NCBI RefSeq assembly: GCF_010915705.1
Contig: NZ_JAAIKE010000006.1
Span: 145,216-209,215 of the forward strand
Direction: 5' to 3'
Source of the DNA: Pseudotabrizicola algicola
Lineage (GTDB): Bacteria; Pseudomonadota; Alphaproteobacteria; Rhodobacterales; Rhodobacteraceae
Length of the DNA: 64,000 nt
The position numbers and the translations under genes were made by a program. Below, in pieces: positions 24,850 through 34,384 of the stretch; position 1 is the first letter of the stretch; the number at the start of each line of letters is the position of its first letter. The notes under the pieces are model-generated. The model had not been told where the DNA came from. It saw only the letters and a list, made by a program, of their open reading frames with translations, and did not search any database.

Positions 24850-27246
24850 ATGACCGAAAACAGCACCCCCCTCAAGACCCTTGAACAAAGGCTGCTCTGG
24901 TTGTCGCATTGGATGATCCACCACGCCAACCACGTGCGGCCAAAGGTGGACGGGATCAAGATCGGCGGGCATCAGGCGTCATCGGCCTCCATGGTGTCGA
25001 TCATGACGGCGCTCTATTTTCACGCGCTGCGCCCCGAGGACCGTGTGGCGGTCAAACCGCATGCCTCGCCGGTGTTCCACGCGATCCAATATCTCATGGG
25101 GCGGCAAACCCGCGAGAAAATGGCGAACTTCCGGGGCTTGGGCGGTGTGCAAAGCTACCCCAGCCGCACCAAGGACACAGATGATGTGGATTTCTCGACA
25201 GGCTCTGTCGGGCTTGGCGTGGCGATCACTTCCTTTGCCTCCCTGGTGCAGGATTACATCTGGGCAAAATCATGGGGCCGCGATCTGCCTCTGGGTCGCA
25301 TGGTCGCCTTGGTGGGTGATGCCGAGCTTGACGAGGGCAATATCTACGAGGCGCTGCAAGAGGGGTGGAAGAACGATCTGCGCAATTGCTGGTGGATCGT
25401 GGATTACAACCGCCAGTCCCTTGACGGGATCGTGCGCGAAGGCTTGTTCGCGCGGGTCGAAAAGATTTTCGACGCCTTCGGCTGGGATGTGGTGCGCGTG
25501 AAGTACGGTGCCTTGCAGCGCGCCGCCTTTGCGGAACCGGGCGGCACCGCGCTGCGCGACTGGATAGATGCCTGCCCGAACCAGGATTATGCGGCGCTGA
25601 CCTTCATGGGCGGGGCGGTCTGGCGCAAACGGCTGCTGGATGATCTGGGCGATCAGGGCGATGTATCGGCGCTGATCGACAGGCGCACCGATGCCGAACT
25701 GGCGGCCCTGATGGAAAACCTCGGCGGCAACTGCGTCCAGACGATGGCCGAGACATTCGACGCAATCACCTCTGACCGCCCGACCTGCATTCTGGCCTAT
25801 ACGATCAAGGGCTGGGGAACGCCGATTGCCGGACACAAGGATAACCACGGCGGCCTGATGAACCCGACCCAGTTCGCCGCGTGGCAAAAGCATATGGGGG
25901 TGCCGCAGGGCGCGGAATGGGAGCGTTTCGCCGCCGTGAAGGACGTGGCCGCGCTCGAGGCCTTTCTGGCGCGCGTGCCGTTCTTCGCCAAGGGCAGCCG
26001 CCGCCATGCCGATGCCAGACTGCCCGTTCCCGCCATCTCCGGCGATGCCGAGCGCGAGGTGTCCACCCAAGCCGCCTTCGGCAAGATCCTTGACGCCCTC
26101 TCCAAGGGGGACAGCGCCTTGGCCGCGCGCATCGTCACCACGTCGCCGGATGTGACAGGCACCACCAGCCTCGGCCCCTGGGTCAACAGGCGCAAACTGT
26201 TTGCCCGCAAGGCCCAGTCGGATGCCTTCATCGAACATCGCATCCCCTCGACCGCCAAGTGGGATTTCACCCCCGAAGGCCAGCACATCGAATTGGGCAT
26301 CGCCGAGATGAACCTGTTTCTGCTGCTGGGCGCGGCGGGCCTGTCGCACAGCCTGTTCGGCAAGCGCCTGTTTCCCATCGGCACCGTCTACGACCCCTTC
26401 GTCCATCGTGGTCTCGATGCCCTCAACTACGCCTGCTATCAGGACGCCCGCTTCATGATCGTCGGCACCCCTTCGGGCGTGACGCTCGCACCCGAAGGCG
26501 GCGCGCACCAATCCATCGGCACCCCCCTGACAGGGATGTCACAGGACGGTCTCGCAGCCTTCGAGCCCGCCTTTGCCGATGAACTCGCCGTCATCATGGA
26601 ATGGGCCTTCGACTATATGCAAAGATCGGGTGACGGTGATCCGGACGAGCGGACATGGCTGCGCGACGAAACCGGAGGGTCGGTTTACCTGCGGCTCTCG
26701 ACCAACCCGATCGATCAGCCGGGCAAACGCCATGACGATGCCTTCCGTCAGGGGGCGATCGATGGCGCCTACTGGCTGCGCAAACCGGGGCCGAACTGTG
26801 ATGTCGTGATCGCCTATCAGGGCTGCATCGCACCCGAGGCGATTGCCGCTGCCGGCCTGCTTGGCGGGCATCGGCGCGATGTGGGCGTGCTGGCCGTCAC
26901 CTCGGCAGACCGTCTGAACGCAGGCTGGACAGCGGCCCAGCGCGCCCGCATCAAGGGCAGGCCCCATGCCCGCAGCCACATCGAAACCCTGTTGCGCGAC
27001 CTGCCGCGCGACTGCCTCCTGTTGACGGTCATCGACGGCCATCCGGCCACATTGGCATGGCTCGGCGCGGTCTGCGGCCACCGCACCGTCGCACGGGGCG
27101 TCGAGCATTTCGGCCAGACCGGCACGATCGGCGATCTCTATCGCCATTTCGGAATCGACCGTCACGCGCTGGCGCAAGCGGTTCTGGCGCTGTCTGCGGG
27201 CCATAGGTCCGGTCTCGCGGCGCTGCAAACCGCATTGCCCGGCTGA
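24850..27246 (+). CDS. AceE-like homodimeric 2-oxoacid dehydrogenase E1 / transketolase-family protein
   Basis: 798 residues, somewhat shorter than AceE (about 887). The ThDP-binding motif is VGDAELDEGNIYEALQEGWKN ending WWIVDYNRQS; the PP domain includes HANHVRPKVDGIKIGGHQASSASMVSIMTALYF, and the Pyr domain IELGIAEMNLFLLLGAAG with GTVYDPFVHRGLDALNYACYQDARFMIVGTPSGVTLAPEGGAHQS. By family it decarboxylates a 2-oxoacid for a lipoyl E2. Downstream of acdS the natural substrate would be 2-oxobutyrate, giving propionyl-CoA. No E2 or E3 is adjacent; the housekeeping PDH core may be shared. Substrate is inference. Confidence 0.86.
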   Translation: MTENSTPLKTLEQRLLWLSHWMIHHANHVRPKVDGIKIGGHQASSASMVSIMTALYFHALRPEDRVAVKPHASPVFHAIQYLMGRQTREKMANFRGLGGVQSYPSRTKDTDDVDFSTGSVGLGVAITSFASLVQDYIWAKSWGRDLPLGRMVALVGDAELDEGNIYEALQEGWKNDLRNCWWIVDYNRQSLDGIVREGLFARVEKIFDAFGWDVVRVKYGALQRAAFAEPGGTALRDWIDACPNQDYAALTFMGGAVWRKRLLDDLGDQGDVSALIDRRTDAELAALMENLGGNCVQTMAETFDAITSDRPTCILAYTIKGWGTPIAGHKDNHGGLMNPTQFAAWQKHMGVPQGAEWERFAAVKDVAALEAFLARVPFFAKGSRRHADARLPVPAISGDAEREVSTQAAFGKILDALSKGDSALAARIVTTSPDVTGTTSLGPWVNRRKLFARKAQSDAFIEHRIPSTAKWDFTPEGQHIELGIAEMNLFLLLGAAGLSHSLFGKRLFPIGTVYDPFVHRGLDALNYACYQDARFMIVGTPSGVTLAPEGGAHQSIGTPLTGMSQDGLAAFEPAFADELAVIMEWAFDYMQRSGDGDPDERTWLRDETGGSVYLRLSTNPIDQPGKRHDDAFRQGAIDGAYWLRKPGPNCDVVIAYQGCIAPEAIAAAGLLGGHRRDVGVLAVTSADRLNAGWTAAQRARIKGRPHARSHIETLLRDLPRDCLLLTVIDGHPATLAWLGAVCGHRTVARGVEHFGQTGTIGDLYRHFGIDRHALAQAVLALSAGHRSGLAALQTALPG

Positions 27247-27273
27247 TCCGTTTGCCAAGGAGTGTCGCGCACC

Positions 27274-27765
27274 ATGACCCATCCGGTCGAACAGCGGTTG
27301 CAAAGTCTGAACCTCCGGCTGCCGGATTCGCGCCTGTCAGGTCCGGGGCCAGACTGGCTGTGCCTCGGTGAATGGCTTTATGTGGGCGGCCAGCTTTCCT
27401 GTGACAGCACGGCGCTGATCGCGGGCCGCGCCGGAGACGACCTGTCGGTCAAGGCAGCCAGCCACGCCGCCCGCCAGTCTGCGCTCGGGGTTCTGGCCCG
27501 GATCGGCGCGGCGCTAGAGGGCGACTGGCACCGCTTGCGCCAGATCGCGCGCATCACCGTTCTGGTCAACGCTTGCCCGCAGTTTCCCGATCTCCAGACC
27601 GTTGCGCAGGCGGCTTCGGACCAGTTTTCCGCACTCCTCGGCCCCAAGGGAACCCATGTGCGCAGTGCCGCCTGCGTGGCTGGCCTGCCACACGGCGCCG
27701 CCGTGCAGATTGACGCCGTCGCAATGATCCAGCCTAAATCCGACACCATCGGCTATTTTCCATGA
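27274..27765 (+). CDS. RidA/YjgF-family protein
   Basis: 163 residues. LGEWLYVGGQLSCDS, LKAA-type loop SVKAASHAARQSALGVLARIGAAL and HVRSAACVAGLPHGAAVQIDAVAM carry the RidA fold and keep the Arg before the SAAC stretch. RidA proteins hydrolyse 2-aminoacrylate/2-iminoacid intermediates; ACC deaminase releases an aminocrotonate, so a local helper role is sensible. AAGGAG is 11 nt from this ATG; a GTG at 27262 would be too close to it. Between the E1 and the YbaK gene, same strand. Confidence 0.87.
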   Translation: MTHPVEQRLQSLNLRLPDSRLSGPGPDWLCLGEWLYVGGQLSCDSTALIAGRAGDDLSVKAASHAARQSALGVLARIGAALEGDWHRLRQIARITVLVNACPQFPDLQTVAQAASDQFSALLGPKGTHVRSAACVAGLPHGAAVQIDAVAMIQPKSDTIGYFP

Positions 27766-27778
27766 AGGATGACCGCGC

Positions 27779-28252
27779 ATGAGCAGCAGCGTCGAACGCG
27801 TCGAGCGTGCCCTTGAACAGGCCGGGCTGGTTCCCCGGGTGCGCGCCCTGGCCCAGTCCACCCGCACCGCGCAAGAGGCGGCAACCGCGCTGGGGGTGGT
27901 CGTCGACCAGATCGCCAAGTCGATCATCCTCGAGGCATCAGACAGCCAGCACCTGCTTCTGTTCATCACCGCAGGCGGGAACCGCGTCGATCTGGCCAAA
28001 GCCGCCGCCCTCGTCGGCGGCGCGGTGCGGCAGGCCAAGCCCGAGGCGATCCGTCAACGCACCGGATTTGCCATCGGCGGCGTTGCCCCCGTCGGCCATC
28101 TCGAACCGCTTCCGACGTGGATGGATCAGACCCTGCTTTCCTTTGCCTGCGTTTGGGCGGCAGGGGGAACGCCAAACCACCTTTTCGAGATCGCCCCCGA
28201 CCGGCTGGCACAGATCGCCAACGCCACGACTGCCGATTTCGCAGAGCGCTAG
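27779..28252 (+). CDS. YbaK/EbsC-family aminoacyl-tRNA deacylase-like protein
   Basis: 157 residues. QSTRTAQEAATALGVVVDQIAKSIILEASDSQHLLLFITAGGNRVDLAKAAALVGG and FAIGGVAPVGHLEPLPTWMDQTLLSF are typical of the YbaK/ProX editing domain, with the catalytic-type Lys in AKSIIL. Such proteins hydrolyse mischarged aminoacyl-tRNA in trans. ACC-derived or 2-oxobutyrate-derived amino acids (for example 2-aminobutyrate) could be mis-acylated, which would explain the linkage; inference. Its end overlaps the convergent TetR gene by 4 nt. Confidence 0.85.
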   Translation: MSSSVERVERALEQAGLVPRVRALAQSTRTAQEAATALGVVVDQIAKSIILEASDSQHLLLFITAGGNRVDLAKAAALVGGAVRQAKPEAIRQRTGFAIGGVAPVGHLEPLPTWMDQTLLSFACVWAAGGTPNHLFEIAPDRLAQIANATTADFAER

Positions 28253-28905
28253 CCGATGCCCGCGCCAGAGGTCGGCTGACCCGCGCTTGGCTGTGTCAGG
28301 ATCGCGCGGCTCACGGTCAGCAGATAGCTCCAGTCATCGATCTGTGCGCTGGCCACGCTGACCTTGTTGTCTATCGTCAGGAAAGAATGACCGTGGACAA
28401 AGGTCCACAGGATATAGGCCCGATACAGAACCTGCGGATCGTCAGGGGACAGGCGCTGATGCGCCGCGACCGCCCCCACAACCACGCCAAAGCAACCCTC
28501 GCCCTTGGATTGCAAATCGGGCGCGTTTTCATGCCCTTCGGTCAGCCCGAACACCAGCCGGAACACACCCGGCTCTGTCTTGGCAAAGGTCACATAGGCA
28601 AGCCCGACAGCCGCCACCGCCTCGGCAGACCCTTCCGGATAGCGGCCCGCTCCGGCTTCCATTTCGGCCCGCAGCCTGTCCATCGCTTCGCTGCACACCC
28701 CGCGCAAGATCTCCGCGCGGTCCTTGAAATGCTTGTAAGGCGCGGCCGAACTCACTCCGGCCCGCCGCGCCGCCTCGGCAACAGAAAACCCGTCGGGGCC
28801 GTGGGTTTCCACCAAGGAACGCACGGCAGAGATAAGTTGCGCGCGCAAGTCGCCATGATGATAGGCGGCCCGTGTCGGCGCGGTCTTGGCTTTGGCGTCA
28901 GGCAT
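28249..28905 (-). CDS. TetR/AcrR-family transcriptional repressor
   Basis: 218 residues. The HTH is ISAVRSLVETHGPDGFSVAEAARRAGVSSAAPYKHFKDRAEILRGV (about 25-70), with a WHG-type ligand domain (RLVFGLTEGHENAPDL). Divergent from an RND efflux pair; twin operator-like palindromes lie in the 161-bp gap. It most likely represses the efflux genes and perhaps itself, released by a drug or small molecule. Confidence 0.92.
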   Translation of the reverse strand: MPDAKAKTAPTRAAYHHGDLRAQLISAVRSLVETHGPDGFSVAEAARRAGVSSAAPYKHFKDRAEILRGVCSEAMDRLRAEMEAGAGRYPEGSAEAVAAVGLAYVTFAKTEPGVFRLVFGLTEGHENAPDLQSKGEGCFGVVVGAVAAHQRLSPDDPQVLYRAYILWTFVHGHSFLTIDNKVSVASAQIDDWSYLLTVSRAILTQPSAGQPTSGAGIG

Positions 28906-28994
28906 TGGACAGAGCTTTCGGTCAGCGCGGCTTTGCCTGCAAAGTTAGCAACTCTCACTTTTCAGGACAAGGGCGCGCGGAATCGCTTGCCAAA

Positions 28995-29028
28995 GTGAGT
29001 ATCACTCACATATGTAAGAATCACTCAC
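28995..29028. promoter_or_regulatory. Tandem TetR-type operators before the RND efflux operon
   Basis: GTGAGT-ATC-ACTCAC (28995-29009) is a perfect palindrome; GTAAGA-ATC-ACTCAC (29014-29028) is a near-perfect second copy. Their centres are 19 bp apart. They lie just upstream of the start at 29067 and are obvious binding sites for the divergent TetR protein. Confidence 0.75.
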
Positions 29029-29066
29029 ATTAAAGACCGGACCCGCCCAGACAGGGGGAACACACG

Positions 29067-30212
29067 ATGGCCGCACATGAATCCTCTCGTTTCCGCAAGG
29101 CACTGCGCCGCGCGATGACCCCATTGGTGACAATCCTTGTTTTCGGCATCGCAGGGGCCACAGGGCTGGCCGGATACGCGATGATCGCCCGTCAGGGCGG
29201 AGAAAGCGACGGGCAGCAAGCCCCGCTTACGCCCGTCGGCGTCATGCGCGTCGCCCCGAGCGACGGCTACACCATCACCCGCCGCTTTACCGGACAGGTC
29301 GAAGCCGCCACACGGGCGGATCTCGGCTTTGAATTCGGCGGGCGCATCACCGAACTGCTGGTGGGCGAAGGCGATCTGGTGACCGAAGGCAGCATCCTCG
29401 CGCGGCTCGACATCAGCGCCCTGCTGCCCGAACGCGCCGCGCTGGAGGCTGAACTGGCAGCATTGCAGGCAGATGCAGAACTGGCCCGCCTCACCCTTGC
29501 CCGCAACGACAGCCTGACCGAACGCGGATTTCGCTCGGTCGCGGCGCAGGATGAAGCGCGCTTGCGGCTTGTCCGGCTCGAGGCCGGAATGGCCGCCCTC
29601 CGCGCGCGCATTGCGGGCGTCGATGTGCGGCTGGAAAAATCGGTGCTGCGCGCACCTTTTGCCGCGCGCATCGGACAACGGCTGGCCGATCCGGGGCAGA
29701 CGGTGGCAGGGGGGCAACCGGTGCTGGTGCTGTTCGACGCGGCCCCGCCCAAGGCCCGCGTCGGCCTTCCGGCGCAGATTGCGGCAAGGCTCCGCGTGGG
29801 TGACAGGCTGCAGGTGGACATCGGCGGCACGGTGCAGGTCGCCCAGCTGATCCAGATCCGCCCCGACCTCGACCCCGGCACGCGCAGCCGCTCGGTGATC
29901 CTCGGCCTTCCGGGCGAAAAGGCTGCGGTGCTCGGTGATACCGTCGCGCTGCTTGTGGCGCAGCAGGTGGCAGAGCCGGGCTTCTGGGCACCGCTGGGGG
30001 CGCTGCGGGAAGGCGCGCGCGGAAGCTGGTCGGTCATGGCCGTCGAGACGACGGCGGACGGCGACCGCACCTTGCCTGCCGCAGTCGAGGTGATCCACAC
30101 CGACGGCGCGCGCGTCTATCTGCGCGGCCTCTTGCCAGCGGGCGGGCGGATCGTGGCAGAGGCCCCCGCCCGTGTCACCCCCGGCCAGATCATCCTTGCA
30201 CAGGCGGAATAG
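29067..30212 (+). CDS. RND efflux membrane fusion protein (HlyD/AcrA family)
   Basis: 381 residues. It has one N-terminal membrane anchor (TPLVTILVFGIAGATGLAGYAMIA). The lipoyl-like half motifs are ADLGFEFGGRITELLVGEGDLVTEGSILARLD and SVLRAPFAARIGQRLADPGQTVAGGQPVLVL, joined by a short helical hairpin (about 115-175), then a beta-barrel. It links the inner-membrane pump to an outer-membrane channel, none of which is encoded here. SD AGGGGGA. The start of the pump gene is 3 bp downstream of the stop. Confidence 0.93.
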   Translation: MAAHESSRFRKALRRAMTPLVTILVFGIAGATGLAGYAMIARQGGESDGQQAPLTPVGVMRVAPSDGYTITRRFTGQVEAATRADLGFEFGGRITELLVGEGDLVTEGSILARLDISALLPERAALEAELAALQADAELARLTLARNDSLTERGFRSVAAQDEARLRLVRLEAGMAALRARIAGVDVRLEKSVLRAPFAARIGQRLADPGQTVAGGQPVLVLFDAAPPKARVGLPAQIAARLRVGDRLQVDIGGTVQVAQLIQIRPDLDPGTRSRSVILGLPGEKAAVLGDTVALLVAQQVAEPGFWAPLGALREGARGSWSVMAVETTADGDRTLPAAVEVIHTDGARVYLRGLLPAGGRIVAEAPARVTPGQIILAQAE

Positions 30213-30215
30213 ATC

Positions 30216-33200
30216 ATGGGCACCCTGTTCTTCCGCCAGCCGCGCCTTGTGATCCTCGCCTGCCTCGTCATCCTCTCGTCAGGCCTTTCCGCACTTTTCT
30301 CTATCGGGCGGCAAGAGGACCCGACCATCACCAACATCTTTGCCACCGTCACCACCGTGTTCCCCGGCGCTGATCCGGCCCGTGTCGAGGCCTTGGTGAC
30401 CACCAAGATCGAAACCGAACTGCGCGCCATTCCCGAAATCGCCGAAGTCACCTCGACCTCGGGAACCGCAATCTCGGTGATCTCGGTCGAACTGGTCGAG
30501 ACCGTTCCGGCCAACCAGATCGAACAGCTTTGGGCGCAGGTGCGTGACGCGGTGAAAGAGGCGCAGCGCAGCTTCCCGCCCGGCGTGCAAGAGCCGGATT
30601 TCAACAGCGATGGCGCAGGCGGCTATGCGGCGATCTTCGCGCTGACCTTTCCCGAGGGCCTCAGCCTGACCCGCGCCGCGCGCGAAGCCGAGGCGCTGGC
30701 CGATGCGCTGCGCCGTGTGGCGGGCACCAGCCTCGTCGACCTGCACGGGCTGCCGGACGAAGAGGTTCTGGTCACGCTCGACCCCGACCGCATCGCCGCG
30801 CTGGGGATGACTCCCGATGCCGTCTCTGCCGCCATCCGTGCCGCCGATGCCAAGGTCCAGTCCGGGCGCCTGCGGGCAGAGACCAGCGATCTTGTCCTCG
30901 GCATCACAGGCGAAATCACCTCGCTTGACCGCCTGCGCGCCGTGGTGCTGCGCGAAGATGCGGCGGGCAGGCTTACCCTGCTCGGCGATGTGGCGCAGAT
31001 CACCCGCGGGCCCCGCCAGCCGCTGTCCGAAGCGGCGCTGTTTCGCGGACAACCTGCAATTCTGGTGTCGGCCAAGCTCACCGACGGACTCCAGGTCGAT
31101 CGCTGGATGGCAGACATGCGCAGCGCCGTGGCAGCACAATCGGCAGCCCTGCCCTGGGGAATGTCGGTGCAAACCGTGTTCGATCAAAGCCGCTACACCG
31201 CCGACCGGCTGGCAGAGGTGGGCGTGAACATGGCGCAGGGGATCGCCTTGGTCGTGATCGTGCTGTTTGTCACGCTGGGCTGGCGCGCCGCCCTGATCGT
31301 GGCGCTGGTGCTGCCGGTGGTCTCGCTCGCATCGGTTGCCACGCTCAATGCCTTGGGGGTGCCGATCCACCAGATGAGCGTGACCGGCCTGATTGTGGCC
31401 TTGGGTCTGCTTGTGGATGCCGCCATCGTGATGGCGGACGAAGTCGGCAAGCGCCTGCGCGCGGGTCTCACGCGGCTTGCGGCAGTGGCAGAGGCGGTGG
31501 GCCGGCTGTCGATGCCGCTCTTGGCCTCGACCATCACCACCATCCTGTCCTTCTTGCCATTGCTGCTGTTGCCGGGTCCGGCGGGCGATTTTGTCGGCTC
31601 TATCGCAACGGCGGTGATCGTCATGCTGGTCTGGTCCTTCCTCGTCGCCATCACCATCACCCCTGCCCTGTCGGGCCTGTGGCTGCCGCAGACAGGCGCT
31701 GAAGCCCTGCGCCAAGGTCCGATGGTGCGCGGCTTTCGCGCCTTGCTGGCGCTGTCGATGGCCAATCCCTTGCGCAGCATCGCCCTGTCACTGGTGCTGC
31801 CCGTTCTCGGCTTCGCCGCGCTGCCCCTGCTGACACCCCAGTTCTTTCCGGGGGTTGACCGCGATCAACTCCACATAGAGGTGGAATTGCCCCCCGGCAC
31901 CGGCATCGGCGAAACCCAGCGTCTGGTCCGCCAGATTGACGCGGCCTTGGCTGCAAAAGACGGAATCGCCGATGTGGCATGGGTGGTCGGGCGATCCGCA
32001 CCGGCCTTCTATTACAACATGGTGGGCAACCGCGATCAGGCCCCCGCCTTTGCCCAAGCGCTTGTCCGCACGCAAAGCCCCGCCGCGACCGAGCGTCTGC
32101 TGGCCGATCTGCAGCACACATTGCCGCCCCGCTTTACGACGGCGCGCTTTGTCATCCGTGGCCTCACCCAAGGGCCGCCCGTCAACGCGCCCGTGGAACT
32201 GCGCCTCGTCGGGCAAGACATCGACGCGCTGCGCCGCGCGGGCGAGGACCTGCGCCACCATCTCGCCCGCGTCTCATCGGTCACCACGGTGCGCACCGAG
32301 ATTGCGGGTGGAACGCCGAAGCTCACCCTTGCGGTGGACGAGGCCCGCGCCCGTCTCCTCGGTCTCGATCTGGGGCAAATCGCGCGGCAGATGGAGGCGG
32401 GCCTCGAAGGCGTGACGGGCGGATCGCTGGTCGAAGGCACCGAAGAACTGCCCGTGCGCGTGCGCCTTGGTGCGGGCCTGCGCGAAGATCCGGTGGCGAT
32501 CGGCGACATGCCCATCCTGCCCCCCGCCGCCCCGCAGATCGCCGCCAGCGGCGCCTTCCCCGCCGTGCCCCTGTCAACCCTTGGCACCCTGCGACTGGAG
32601 CCGTCACAAAGCACCATCACCCGCCGCAATGGCGAGCGCGTGAACACGGTGCAGGCCTATCTGATGCCGGGCGTCCTGCCTGCGGTCGCGCTGGCCGAGG
32701 CGATGGCGCTGCTAAAGGCCGAAGGTTATGCCCCGCCCGCCGGACTTCGCCTCGAAACCGGTGGCGACAGTGACGCGCGCAATAGCACGGTCAAGGCGCT
32801 GGTGGCCCCTCTTGGCCTCATCATCACGCTTTCCATTGCCGTCGTGGTGCTGACCTTCAACTCTTTCCGGCTTTCGCTGATCGCCTTTGCAGTGGCAGGG
32901 CTGTCGGCGGGGCTGTCGATGCTTTGCCTTGCGCTCTTCGGCTATCCCTTCGGGATCAATGCCATCATCGGCGTGATCGGGTCCATCGGCGTGTCGATCA
33001 ACGCGGCGCTTGTGGTGCTGTCCGGCCTTCAGGACGACCCGCGCGCCCGTGCGGGGAACCGTGACGCCATGATCGATGTGGTCGCCGGATCGACCCGCCA
33101 CATCCTTTCGACCACCGTCACCACCGTGGGGGGCTTCCTGCCCCTCATCCTTGGCGGCGGCGGGTTCTGGCCCCCCTTTGCCATGTCCATCGCGGGGGGT

Positions 33201-33308
33201 GTGGCGCTGTCGGTGACGCTCGCCTTTGCCTTCACCCCGCAAATGTTTGCGCTGACCCTGCCGCGGCGCAGGGTCGGCAGCACGGCCTCCGCGCCTGCCC
33301 TCGGCTGA
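30216..33308 (+). CDS. RND efflux transporter permease
   Basis: 1030 residues with the usual 12-TM, two-porter-loop layout (TM1 near the start; a TM2-6 block about 340-480; TM7-12 from about 525 and 865-1020). In TM4 the segment is GLLVDAAIVMADEVGK: the first of the two AcrB aspartates (Asp407/408) is kept but the second is Ala; in TM10 VSINAALVVLSG lacks the AcrB lysine. This divergent proton relay resembles the TriC/MexW-distant RND branch rather than classical AcrB. Substrate unknown. Controlled with the MFP by the TetR protein. Confidence 0.93.
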   Translation: MGTLFFRQPRLVILACLVILSSGLSALFSIGRQEDPTITNIFATVTTVFPGADPARVEALVTTKIETELRAIPEIAEVTSTSGTAISVISVELVETVPANQIEQLWAQVRDAVKEAQRSFPPGVQEPDFNSDGAGGYAAIFALTFPEGLSLTRAAREAEALADALRRVAGTSLVDLHGLPDEEVLVTLDPDRIAALGMTPDAVSAAIRAADAKVQSGRLRAETSDLVLGITGEITSLDRLRAVVLREDAAGRLTLLGDVAQITRGPRQPLSEAALFRGQPAILVSAKLTDGLQVDRWMADMRSAVAAQSAALPWGMSVQTVFDQSRYTADRLAEVGVNMAQGIALVVIVLFVTLGWRAALIVALVLPVVSLASVATLNALGVPIHQMSVTGLIVALGLLVDAAIVMADEVGKRLRAGLTRLAAVAEAVGRLSMPLLASTITTILSFLPLLLLPGPAGDFVGSIATAVIVMLVWSFLVAITITPALSGLWLPQTGAEALRQGPMVRGFRALLALSMANPLRSIALSLVLPVLGFAALPLLTPQFFPGVDRDQLHIEVELPPGTGIGETQRLVRQIDAALAAKDGIADVAWVVGRSAPAFYYNMVGNRDQAPAFAQALVRTQSPAATERLLADLQHTLPPRFTTARFVIRGLTQGPPVNAPVELRLVGQDIDALRRAGEDLRHHLARVSSVTTVRTEIAGGTPKLTLAVDEARARLLGLDLGQIARQMEAGLEGVTGGSLVEGTEELPVRVRLGAGLREDPVAIGDMPILPPAAPQIAASGAFPAVPLSTLGTLRLEPSQSTITRRNGERVNTVQAYLMPGVLPAVALAEAMALLKAEGYAPPAGLRLETGGDSDARNSTVKALVAPLGLIITLSIAVVVLTFNSFRLSLIAFAVAGLSAGLSMLCLALFGYPFGINAIIGVIGSIGVSINAALVVLSGLQDDPRARAGNRDAMIDVVAGSTRHILSTTVTTVGGFLPLILGGGGFWPPFAMSIAGGVALSVTLAFAFTPQMFALTLPRRRVGSTASAPALG

Positions 33309-33413
33309 TTTGCCAAAGACCGGAAGCTGCGCCCACCAAAGCACTAGACCGGCCGGCAAAATACCTGTCGCCTCGTCGTGGCAGGGGCGTATACTGGCGC
33401 GGTGGAGGGACAG

Positions 33414-34382
33414 GTGCTGCCGGATGTTTCCAAACATGTCGCGCGCGTGCTCGAAACCGCAGCGGACCCGTCCGCCGCGGTGAAATCCTCGCTGGCCGCG
33501 TCCTGGCGCAGGTCCCTGACCCATCATGGCCTCAATCCCGGCGAGCGTGCGGGCGTGCGCCGTTTCGATGCGACCGCCCTGCGGGAACGGCGCGATCGTT
33601 CCGCGTCGATGGTGGCACTGGCCATGCCCAAGCTGGATGCGCTCTACCAGTTGGTCGGCAGTTCTGGCTGCGGCGTCCTGCTGACCGATGCCGAGGGCGT
33701 CGTGCTCGACCTGCGGGTTGCGGCGGGCGATCTGGCCACCTTCGAAGCCTGGGGCCTGACACCCGGTGCGGATTGGTCCGAGGCATCGGAAGGCACCAAC
33801 GGGATTGGCACCTGCATCAGCGAGGCGCGCCGCGTCATCATCCACCGCGAGGATCATTTCCACGCCCGCAACACCGCGATGAGCTGCATGGACGCGCCGA
33901 TCTTCGGGGCCGAGGGCGAATTGATCGGCGCGCTCGATGTCTCGTCGGCGCGGGCCGATCAGACCGCAGGCTTCAACCGGCTGATCGCGGCGATGGTCGC
34001 CCAGACGGCCCGCCAGATCGAGGCGGAAACCTTTCGCGCCGCCTTTCCCGAGGCCCGCATCCTCGTCGCGGACGCCGAAGAGCGCGACGCGGCAACCCTG
34101 CTGGCGGTGAATGGCGATGACATCGTCATCGGCGCAACCCGCGCCGCGCGCAAGGCGCTGGGTCTGGCTGCCTCCGGCCCCGTCCGCCCGATGCCAGCCT
34201 CCGATCTCATTGGACGCAGCGAGGGGCCGGCCGGCTTTGACAAGGCCGAGCGTGCCGCGATCAACCGCGCCTTGGCCCGCGCCGGCGGCAATGTCTCGGA
34301 GGCCGCGCGCGAACTCGGAATAGGCCGCGCGACCATGTATCGCCGCATGAAACGCCTCGGCATCGGCGAAAACCTGTCCTGA
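33414..34382 (+). CDS. AcoR-like regulator with GAF and Fis-type HTH but no AAA+ domain
   Basis: 322 residues. The N-terminal GAF-type region SSGCGVLLTDAEGVVLDLRVAAGDLATFEAWGLTPGADWSEASEGTNGIGTCISE matches AcoR-family activators. The C-terminal Fis HTH is AINRALARAGGNVSEAARELGIGRATMYRRMKRLGI. The central sigma-54 ATPase domain (GAFTGA, Walker A) is absent, so it cannot drive sigma-54 promoters itself. A GTG at 33414 with GGAGG 5 nt upstream is the best start; 33378 and 33402 are possible. It lies just upstream of the aldehyde-dehydrogenase gene and probably controls it. Confidence 0.87.
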   Translation: MLPDVSKHVARVLETAADPSAAVKSSLAASWRRSLTHHGLNPGERAGVRRFDATALRERRDRSASMVALAMPKLDALYQLVGSSGCGVLLTDAEGVVLDLRVAAGDLATFEAWGLTPGADWSEASEGTNGIGTCISEARRVIIHREDHFHARNTAMSCMDAPIFGAEGELIGALDVSSARADQTAGFNRLIAAMVAQTARQIEAETFRAAFPEARILVADAEERDAATLLAVNGDDIVIGATRAARKALGLAASGPVRPMPASDLIGRSEGPAGFDKAERAAINRALARAGGNVSEAARELGIGRATMYRRMKRLGIGENLS

Positions 34383-34384
34383 CC

